Assembly: GCA_030630935.1 (NCBI GenBank)
Contig: DAOVMD010000260.1
Coordinates: forward strand, 1-5,095
DNA from: Candidatus Mcinerneyibacteriota bacterium
GTDB lineage: Bacteria; AUK180; JAQVHJ01
Reading direction: 5' to 3'
Length of the DNA: 5,095 bases
Both the position numbers and the translations under genes were made by a program. Below, piece by piece: positions 1 through 4,971 of the stretch (position 1 is its first letter; the number at the start of each line of letters is the position of its first letter). Under the pieces are notes generated by a model. The model was not told the origin of the DNA. It saw only the letters and a list, made by a program, of their open reading frames with translations, and did not search any database.

Positions 1-64
1 TGTTCAGTGGTTAATTTTTTATTTGTAAACTCCATCAAGACAGGCAAATGGGGGGGAGGAAGCT

Positions 65-232
65 GAAAGTCCTGTAAATATCGTATTATTCGATAAATAA
101 CAGGTTTCTGTGAATAAACATTTCACAGTACCGAGAAGCGTATCGGGAGACTTTTATGAGACTTGTAAGTAAATATTTAAAAAACATAAGAATTGTTTGC
201 CAAACAAAGTAGGGGTTAAGGGCCTTAACCCT
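65..232 (+). ncRNA. Cluster of perfect stem-loops; candidate structured RNA of unknown class
   Basis: Stems visible by eye: CCTGT 71-75 with ACAGG 100-104 enclosing TATCG 79-83 with CGATA 91-95; CTGTGAA 108-114 with TTCACAG 122-128; CCGA 131-134 with TCGG 143-146; TTGTTT 193-198 with AAACAA 202-207 (loop GCC); GGGTTAAG 213-220 with CTTAACCC 224-231 (loop GGC). A direct repeat GAGACTT sits at 147-153 and 158-164. None of these stems is followed by a T-run on either strand, so they are not simple terminators. Such packing suggests a folded RNA. The plus strand is weakly favoured because CCGTGTGAAAGG (254-265) and a small ORF follow, an arrangement that recalls the 5' domains of bacterial group II introns upstream of their ORF. 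No domain V-like hairpin and no GTGYG 5' boundary were found, so class and strand remain uncertain. Confidence 0.35.
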
Positions 233-268
233 GATCAAAAGAACTTAATCCGCCCGTGTGAAAGGAGT

Positions 269-373
269 ATGAAAACAATAAAAAAAAAGAACGAATATTT
301 AAATCATGAAGAAAAGGAAAATTACAAGCAAAAATCCGAAATAATAAATTTTCAAAAGTTAATAAAAAAGTAA
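269..373 (+). CDS. Possible small lysine-rich ORF, 34 codons
   Basis: ATG 269 to TAA 371-373 encodes 34 residues beginning MKTIKKKNEYLNHEEKEN and ending LIKK. It is strongly rich in Lys, Glu and Asn, with no hydrophobic segment or recognisable domain. AAAGGAG lies directly upstream but only one base separates it from the ATG, closer than the usual 5-9 nt. The stretch is extremely A-rich, so an open frame of this length can arise by chance. It could be a real small protein, the remnant of an ORF carried by the structured element at 65-260, or nothing. No function is proposed. Confidence 0.2.
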   Translation: MKTIKKKNEYLNHEEKENYKQKSEIINFQKLIKK

Positions 374-470
374 TATGTATTCAATCAAAAATACAGAGTA
401 CTTCATATTAAAGGCTAAGCAGGCTTTTCCGGGAATTTCAACAAACTAAAATGGAGAAGAACTTTAAATC
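374..470. other. AT-rich intergenic end between the minus-strand operon and the left-hand region
   Basis: I see no coding frame, no clear rho-independent terminator for the operon ending at 471, and no convincing promoter. The only small palindrome is AAGC-AG-GCTT (417-426), too weak and without a T-run. Together with 1-268, where only the hairpin cluster is visible, this means the first 470 bases hold no confidently identified gene. Confidence 0.5.
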
Positions 471-2306
471 TTAACCAATAGTATCGATTGCTTTTGCAAT
501 AGTATGTCCGTTATTTACAGCATTTATTACATCAGGGCCTTTTGCAATATCCCCACAGGCATATAGCCAATCAAGTTTTGTCTTTCCATTTTCATCTGTA
601 ACGACTATTGGTCCTCTGAATTCAATATTATCTTTATATTTCCCTAAATAATTATAATTTGGAGCTTGTCCAACCGCTTCTACAATTTCATCAACTTTGA
701 ATACTTTGGTTTTCGATGTATTAAATTTCGGATTAAATCTTTGATCTTTATCAAATACCTGTGTACAACATTCAACAGTAACTGATTTAATTTTTTCATT
801 ATCCAGCTCTATTTTCGCATTTCCCCAACCAGGAAAAATTTTAATATCTTCTTCTTGCGATTCTATTATTTCCTCTTCATCAGCAGGCATAATATCCCTT
901 GTTTCAAGAGAAACAACAGAAATATCGACCTTATCATATATTTCTCTTTGTAACCTGGAAAGACTTCGTGCAATATCCATTGCAACATTTCCTCCACCGA
1001 TAACAAGAATCTTCTTTTCAACCGGAACTTTCTCACTTCTTGAAATCTTAGGAAGTAATTCTAATGCTTGAATAATAAAAGGTGATTTTACATCTTTTGG
1101 GAGTACTGATCTTCCTTCATTGAAACCAGTATCTAAAATGACATAATCTGAATTTTTCCTTATTTCATCAATAGTTATATCTTTACCAACTTCTGTATTT
1201 ACCTTTATTTTTACCCCAAGTTGTGTGATTGCTTCAATATCCTTGTCAAGTGCTTTATCCGGTAAGCGGTAGTTTGGAATTCCATATCTCATTATGCCGC
1301 CGGCAAGACTCATCTTTTCATATATTGTAATATCATAACCCATTAAAGAAAGGTAATATGCAGCGCTTAATCCACCAGCTCCGGCACCAATAATGGATAT
1401 AATTTTCTTTTTCCCTTTTATAGCACCATTGGCAACAACTTTTTTAAGATCTTCATAATCAAGATTGTCAACAGCATATCTTTTTAACCATCTTATAGGA
1501 ATTGCTTCTCCTCTATGTGATAGTGAACAGGCAATTTCACAATTATGTGTACAAACCCTTCCGCAAACATTTGGGAACGGATTGGTTTTGTAAATTTGCT
1601 TTACCGATTCTTTCAGGTCTTCATCCCAGATCGCATGAATATAGTCAGATATATTCATATTTGCAGGACAAGCATCCTCGCACAAACTACACTCAAGACA
1701 TCGATCAGATTCTTTTAATGCCTGCTCTTTTGAATACCCTTTAACGATTTCTATAAAAGAAGAACTCCTTTCATTTGGAGTAAGCATCGACATAGGAACT
1801 CGTTCAGGATCAAATAGTGCGTATTTCAAATCGGAGCTATATCCGTCATAATTTGCCTTTCTATGCGTAAGAGATGCCTTAAAAATAGAATATTCTTCTT
1901 CCGGCAAGAAATGTTCTTTATCAGATTTCTCATCCTTAGGAATAAAAACAAATGTTTTCGTGTCAAAATGAATATGATAAAAATCTCGTGATAATCTTAA
2001 CGAACCAGGTGGACAAATATCAACACAAAGTCCACAGAAACAACATCTTCCATAATCAATTTCAGGTCGTTCATTTTTTTTCCCCGATTCTGGTTTAATC
2101 TCGGCAAGTTCTACCATTGTAATTGCTTCATTAGGACAGATATCTTTACAATTTCCACAACCCGTACACGTTTCCCAATCATTAAGATGAAAACCACGGC
2201 ATCTTAATGCCGGTTCCTTCTTTTCAAATGGAAACCTCAATGTTTTAGGTTTTTTAAAAAGAAATTTAATTGCATTAAAAGGATTTAAAATACTTGGTTT
2301 TGACAT
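471..2306 (-). CDS. NuoI-type ferredoxin fused to GltD/NfnB-type FAD-NAD(P)H oxidoreductase
   Basis: 611 residues in two modules. Residues about 1-105 resemble NuoI, with two 4Fe-4S motifs: C47-C50-C53-C57-P and C88-C91-C94-C98-P. A linker of about 85 residues follows. From about 165 it is like the small subunit of glutamate synthase or NfnB: ERVPM, then a cluster domain with C203-C206-C209-C213-P and C248/C252/C256/C260 (CGRVC..NCEIAC). The FAD dinucleotide fold is at 305-330 (G307-G309-G312, E330), the NAD(P)H fold at 433-450 (G437-G439-A442), and the C-terminal FAD motif ACGD is at 583-586. All expected residues are present. ATG 2306 is preferred over 2342: AAAGGAG lies 8 nt upstream, and the longer frame starts inside the nuoD-like gene. 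As last gene of the operon with no NuoE/F/G visible, it probably connects NAD(P)H to the NuoB-like cluster. No glutamate synthase large subunit is nearby. AegA-like proteins combine similar modules but lack this context. Confidence 0.9.
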   Translation of the reverse strand: MSKPSILNPFNAIKFLFKKPKTLRFPFEKKEPALRCRGFHLNDWETCTGCGNCKDICPNEAITMVELAEIKPESGKKNERPEIDYGRCCFCGLCVDICPPGSLRLSRDFYHIHFDTKTFVFIPKDEKSDKEHFLPEEEYSIFKASLTHRKANYDGYSSDLKYALFDPERVPMSMLTPNERSSSFIEIVKGYSKEQALKESDRCLECSLCEDACPANMNISDYIHAIWDEDLKESVKQIYKTNPFPNVCGRVCTHNCEIACSLSHRGEAIPIRWLKRYAVDNLDYEDLKKVVANGAIKGKKKIISIIGAGAGGLSAAYYLSLMGYDITIYEKMSLAGGIMRYGIPNYRLPDKALDKDIEAITQLGVKIKVNTEVGKDITIDEIRKNSDYVILDTGFNEGRSVLPKDVKSPFIIQALELLPKISRSEKVPVEKKILVIGGGNVAMDIARSLSRLQREIYDKVDISVVSLETRDIMPADEEEIIESQEEDIKIFPGWGNAKIELDNEKIKSVTVECCTQVFDKDQRFNPKFNTSKTKVFKVDEIVEAVGQAPNYNYLGKYKDNIEFRGPIVVTDENGKTKLDWLYACGDIAKGPDVINAVNNGHTIAKAIDTIG

Positions 2307-2314
2307 TTGCTTTT

Positions 2315-2321
2315 CTCCTTT
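2315..2321 (-). promoter_or_regulatory. Ribosome binding site of the NuoI-GltD fusion
   Basis: AAAGGAG on the minus strand ends 8 nt before ATG 2306 and overlaps the TAA stop of the nuoD-like gene. It fixes the start at 2306 instead of the longer frame at 2342 and suggests tight coupling with nuoD translation. Confidence 0.8.
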
Positions 2322-3426
2322 ATCTATCAATTTCCGGAGCAATAATATAGAGACTAATCATAATATTTCCAACATCGGAAATATTAGCTCCCTTGAGCAA
2401 TTTCTCTAAAATAGGTAGTCCATGTGTATAAGAAGGGGTTCTGAAATGCACACGATAAGGTTTGTCTTCTCCGTTGCTTACAAGGTAAAGCCCCAATTCT
2501 CCGCGTGATGATTCAACTCTTACATAAGCTTCACCTTCCGGTATTCGCCATTTTAGTGGATTAGGTGTTCTGTTCCACACATCACCTTCAGGCATCATAT
2601 CAAGCAGTTTAAAAATCATGTGAACACTTTCTATCATCTCATCTCTCACTATCCATATTCTTGAATAGGCATCACCATCCTCTCTTGTGGGAACATCAAA
2701 ATCTACCTTATCATAAGCTGCATAAGGTTCAACCTTTCTAATATCATATTTCATTCCTGTTGCTCTCAAAACTTGACCTGCAGCACCCAATTCTTTTGCA
2801 TCTTTGTGAGTTATTGCTCCAATTCCTTTTGCTCGTTTATAAAATAAGGCATTATTGAAAAATGCAGCATCGTAATCAGGAATACAACCACCTATAGCAT
2901 GTAGGGTTTTTACAATTTTATCTTTAAAACCTTTGGGGAAATCTCGTCTTACGCCACCCGGATTGATATAAATATGATAAACACGACCTCCTGTTAGTTC
3001 TTCAAATAGATCCAAGATAATATCTCTATGATACATCGCCCATTGAGCAGCAGTATCAAAGCCAAGCATATTGGCATAAGCCCATAAACCAAATAGATGA
3101 GAACCCACTCTGGCAAGTTCCAGATAAATACTTCTTATATAGTTTGCTCTTTCCGGGATCTCTATTCCGGCTACTTTCTCTACTCCCATTGCATATATCA
3201 TTTCTATTGAATCTGGTTCAATAACATTTATTCTACAGACCAATGGAAAATTTTGCATCCAGGTTCTATACTCCATCAACTTTTCAAACCCACGATGCAG
3301 ATATCCTGGGTTTGCTATGGCCTCTATAATTTTATCACCTTCGACTTTTAAAGTTATACTAAAATTACCAACCATTCCAAGATGTTGGGGTCCATAAAAT
3401 AATTCTAATTCTCTTTCTTCAATCAT
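2320..3426 (-). CDS. nuoD: NuoD-like large subunit lacking both Ni-ligand cysteines and canonical quinone-site residues
   Basis: 368 residues, homologous to complex I 49-kDa subunit and NiFe-hydrogenase large subunit. Family landmarks: GPQH (12-15), GYLHRGFEKLME (41-52), VEKVAGIEIPERANYIR (82-98), ELARVGSHLFGLW (104-115), GGRVYHIYINPGGVRRD (146-162), the RATGMKYDIR-PYAAYD block (221-239) and the C-terminal APEIDR. Hydrogenases need two CxxC motifs for NiFe binding. Here the N-terminal pair falls at about N67 and E70, and the C-terminal DPCxxC is replaced by IIAPEID, so no Ni site is possible. By alignment by eye, the quinone-site His of complex I (second His of HPAAHG) is V19 and the quinone-site Tyr (in DRxDYxS) is V68. 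It is therefore neither a hydrogenase nor a standard quinone reductase, and resembles Ehr-type subunits. GGAGG lies 10 nt before ATG 3426. The symbol marks homology only. Confidence 0.92.
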   Translation of the reverse strand: MIEERELELFYGPQHLGMVGNFSITLKVEGDKIIEAIANPGYLHRGFEKLMEYRTWMQNFPLVCRINVIEPDSIEMIYAMGVEKVAGIEIPERANYIRSIYLELARVGSHLFGLWAYANMLGFDTAAQWAMYHRDIILDLFEELTGGRVYHIYINPGGVRRDFPKGFKDKIVKTLHAIGGCIPDYDAAFFNNALFYKRAKGIGAITHKDAKELGAAGQVLRATGMKYDIRKVEPYAAYDKVDFDVPTREDGDAYSRIWIVRDEMIESVHMIFKLLDMMPEGDVWNRTPNPLKWRIPEGEAYVRVESSRGELGLYLVSNGEDKPYRVHFRTPSYTHGLPILEKLLKGANISDVGNIMISLYIIAPEIDR

Positions 3427-3929
3427 TTTTCTCTATCCTCCACCGGTAAAACAGAATCGTAAAAATTTTTAGAATACTCCCTTGTATCAAAATCCTTCCT
3501 AAAAGGAGGGATTTCATACTTTCTGTAAAGAAAAAGTGGAATTAATCTATTATTTCCGTTAAAAACTACTCCAAATAGTTCATGTATTTCCCTTTCATAA
3601 AATTCAGCATTTTCAAATATAGGAAGAACACTCATAATTTCAGGATTCTTTCTTGATATCTTTGCCTTTAAAATTATATGAGTTTTGCTCCTTTCATCGT
3701 CCAATAAATAAGAAGTTAATATGTAAACTATTTCAAATTGATTCTCTTTGATCCAGTCTACACAGGAAATTAATGCAAGATGATCAAATCCATTGTTTTT
3801 AAGAAAACTTAGAATATTTAATGTTTGTTCCTTCTGTACATTTAAGAAGATTCTATTATCTTTACCAACTTTCGATACAACATTCTTAAAAACGTTCCTT
3901 ATTTCTTCTTGTAATTTATTTATGTTCAT
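3423..3929 (-). CDS. nuoC: NuoC-like 30-kDa subunit
   Basis: 168 residues, matching the complex I 30-kDa / hydrogenase subunit E family. This is a structural subunit without cofactors that packs against the NuoB- and NuoD-like subunits in the peripheral arm. The diagnostic region is FYEREIHELFGVVFNGN (about 110-126), followed by LIPLFLY and PPFRKDFDTREY, which match the family signature (ER E..D/E.FG...F.G......L). The central FDHLALISCVDW (about 48-59) matches the usual '...SAVDY' strand. I chose ATG 3929 because it overlaps the upstream stop as ATGA and has AGAGGA 6 nt upstream. The longer frame from 3971 adds 14 residues lying wholly inside nuoB-like coding sequence. The gene ends in an ATGA overlap with the nuoD-like gene, implying translational coupling. 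No cysteine cluster is expected or seen. Confidence 0.93.
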   Translation of the reverse strand: MNINKLQEEIRNVFKNVVSKVGKDNRIFLNVQKEQTLNILSFLKNNGFDHLALISCVDWIKENQFEIVYILTSYLLDDERSKTHIILKAKISRKNPEIMSVLPIFENAEFYEREIHELFGVVFNGNNRLIPLFLYRKYEIPPFRKDFDTREYSKNFYDSVLPVEDREK

Positions 3930-4492
3930 TTTACATCCTCTTTTTCTTCTAATGGAAACAACGGTTCCCACTCAAGTTTTCCCAATACCTTTTCTTGATT
4001 TTCGCGATAATATTTATATTTTTCTTTATATTTTTTATATCCATCTGCCATTTCTTTATCTATTAATGTCCATAAATGTGTTACTCCAATAAATATTGCT
4101 TCAGGACGCGGCATACAGCCTGCTATCCAACCATCTACGGGGATATACTTATCCAGATGTTTGATCGTATTATATGAATCCCAATACATCCCGCCATTTA
4201 TGGGACAGGAACCGAATCCGATAACAAATTTTGGGTCAGGCATCATTTCATAAGTCTTAATAATTGCCTTTAAGGTTTTTATAGAGACATATCCGGTAAT
4301 CAAAAACAGATTTGCATGCCTTGGAGTCGCAACCGGGATAACCCCAAACCTTTCAGCATCCCAACGTGTAGTTATAACAGGTGGAACTTCAATAATACCG
4401 CAACCTGTGCAAAAATAAATCGCAGAAAGGGAATATTTATGTCCCATTTTCCCTGGTTCTTTAAACCATTTCAAAATTTTATTTCTATCCAT
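3926..4492 (-). CDS. nuoB: NuoB-like [4Fe-4S] subunit with hydrogenase-type CxxC
   Basis: 188 residues, homologous to complex I subunit B (20 kDa/PSST) and the small subunit of group 4 hydrogenases. It would carry the terminal [4Fe-4S] cluster that passes electrons to the site shared with the NuoD-like subunit. Candidate ligands are C28 and C31 (CTGC), C96 (GFGSC) and C126 (GCMPRPEA). WDAERFG, TPRHANLFLITG and MPDPKFVIGFGSC are clear family motifs. Canonical complex I has adjacent CC; the CxxC here and GC.PRPEA are more like hydrogenases. One residue appears inserted between C31 and E35 (CGIIE against the usual CDIE or CAIE). Residues after about 148 form a lysine- and tyrosine-rich charged tail beyond the conserved core. 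ATG 4492 has AGAGGA 7 nt upstream. The stop overlaps the nuoC-like start as ATGA. A 17-nt direct repeat flanks the gene. The symbol marks homology only. Confidence 0.93.
   Translation of the reverse strand: MDRNKILKWFKEPGKMGHKYSLSAIYFCTGCGIIEVPPVITTRWDAERFGVIPVATPRHANLFLITGYVSIKTLKAIIKTYEMMPDPKFVIGFGSCPINGGMYWDSYNTIKHLDKYIPVDGWIAGCMPRPEAIFIGVTHLWTLIDKEMADGYKKYKEKYKYYRENQEKVLGKLEWEPLFPLEEKEDVK
3929..3945 (-). repeat. 17-nt direct repeat, copy at the 3' end of the nuoB-like gene (contains the nuoC RBS)
   Basis: Identical to 4493-4509. This copy is coding: it spans the last codons of the nuoB-like gene (..K-E-D-V-K) and carries the Shine-Dalgarno for nuoC-like ATG 3929, whose A is the last base of the repeat. 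Apart from one A in the A-run, similarity continues through the ATG in both copies. Confidence 0.85.
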
Positions 4493-4509
4493 TTTTACAT
4501 CCTCTTTTT
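4493..4509 (-). repeat. 17-nt direct repeat, copy upstream of the nuoB-like gene (contains its RBS)
   Basis: AAAAAGAGGATGTAAAA on the minus strand is identical to 3929-3945. It ends immediately before the nuoB-like ATG and supplies its Shine-Dalgarno (AGAGGA). Here it is non-coding. Confidence 0.85.
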
Positions 4510-4523
4510 AAATATGTCAAAAA

Positions 4524-4534
4524 GACACAGAGTT
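4524..4534 (+). repeat. Inverted repeat, copy downstream of the GxxExxY gene
   Basis: GACACAGAGTT on the plus strand lies in the 58-nt gap between the GxxExxY stop and the nuoB-like start. It is the exact inverted partner of 4921-4931, so the two copies bracket nearly all of the GxxExxY gene. A further pair, AAATATG, lies outside in the same inverted sense (4510-4516 plus, 4956-4962 minus), but that match is short and AT-rich. Confidence 0.75.
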
Positions 4535-4550
4535 CTCGGAGAATTTAATT

Positions 4551-4958
4551 TCACAATATTAACCTCTCTATCCCATTTTTTAATAAAGCTTCATTAAAAT
4601 TTATTAATAATCCTATTCTTTTCCCTGCCATTCTCAAATATGACAATACCTGTGCATTATAAATTGTTGATAAATTACTAACTGCTTTTAATTCAACAAT
4701 TACCTTATCTTCTACTAATAAATCTAACCTGAAATCTCCCAACTTTCTATTCTTATATTGAACAGGAATAATCACCTGGCATTTATAGTTTATCTTATTT
4801 AAATCAAATTCTATACATAAAGCAGATTCATAAATTGACTCTAACAATCCTGGTCCTAAATTTCTATGAACTTCTATTGCGCATCCAATTACTTGTTCTG
4901 TAACTTTATTTAATATATCTAACTCTGTGTCCTCTGTGCCTTTGTGGCTATTATTCAT
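4551..4958 (-). CDS. GxxExxY protein (PD-(D/E)XK nuclease-like superfamily)
   Basis: 135 residues, usual for this family. The signature G37-LL-E40-SI-Y43 is intact and follows the typical EVHRNLGPG stretch. A PD-(D/E)XK-type core is visible: D79 in FRLDLL, then E89-L-K91 (VELK), and a RecB-like QxxxY motif, Q103 to Y107. All residues expected for a metal-dependent nuclease fold are present, but to my knowledge no activity or biological role is established for the family. I chose ATG 4958 because AAAGGA sits 7 nt upstream; the longer frame back to 5027 would run into the nuoH coding region. The gene lies between the nuoH-like and nuoB-like genes, where no complex I or hydrogenase subunit of this kind belongs. 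Its N-terminal codons (HKGTEDTE) consist of a repeat-like DNA sequence that recurs inverted just after the gene. I infer a mobile or inserted accessory gene, not a subunit of the complex. Confidence 0.9.
   Translation of the reverse strand: MNNSHKGTEDTELDILNKVTEQVIGCAIEVHRNLGPGLLESIYESALCIEFDLNKINYKCQVIIPVQYKNRKLGDFRLDLLVEDKVIVELKAVSNLSTIYNAQVLSYLRMAGKRIGLLINFNEALLKNGIERLIL
4921..4931 (-). repeat. Inverted repeat, copy at the 5' end of the GxxExxY gene
   Basis: GACACAGAGTT on the minus strand is an exact match to plus-strand 4524-4534. It lies inside the N-terminal codons of the GxxExxY gene. Just before it is a second near copy of the 9-mer: GGCACAGAG followed directly by GACACAGAG, together encoding G-T-E-D-T-E. 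Confidence 0.75.
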
Positions 4959-4965
4959 ATTTGAT

Positions 4966-4971
4966 TCCTTT
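4966..4971 (-). promoter_or_regulatory. Ribosome binding site of the GxxExxY gene
   Basis: AAAGGA on the minus strand lies 7 nt before ATG 4958 and overlaps the TAA stop of the nuoH-like gene. It decides the start against the longer frame from 5027. Because it sits at the nuoH stop, it may once have served the next subunit gene, before the GxxExxY gene was inserted (inference). Confidence 0.7.

Noticed and set aside
50-75. RNase P RNA-like string (GGAGGAAGCTGAAAGTCC)
   Set aside because: Only loosely like the conserved GAGGAAAGTCC; interrupted by extra bases and without the other conserved RNase P segments.
417-426. Terminator for the operon end
   Set aside because: The only palindrome (AAGC-AG-GCTT) has a 4-bp stem, a 2-nt loop and no T-run.
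1502-1744. Plus-strand open frame of 80 codons
   Set aside because: Lies wholly antisense to the cluster domain of the NuoI-GltD fusion; no recognisable domain, and the minus-strand gene is clear.
471-2306. Ordinary glutamate synthase small subunit or stand-alone AegA-like protein
   Set aside because: No glutamate synthase large subunit is nearby, the N-terminus is NuoI-like, and the gene directly follows NuoB/C/D homologues.
2320-3426. NiFe-hydrogenase large subunit
   Set aside because: Both CxxC motifs needed for Ni binding are missing; the protein ends in APEIDR without DPCxxC.
3793-4092. Plus-strand open frame of 99 codons with a hydrophobic product
   Set aside because: Antisense to the nuoB- and nuoC-like genes; the Phe/Leu-rich product is the expected complement of Lys/Glu-rich coding sequence.
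4316-4597. Plus-strand open frame of 93 codons
   Set aside because: Antisense to nuoB-like and the end of the GxxExxY gene; no domain or ribosome binding site.
4921-4947. CRISPR or tandem repeat array
   Set aside because: Only two near-identical 9-mers and a weaker third; no spacers and no further units.
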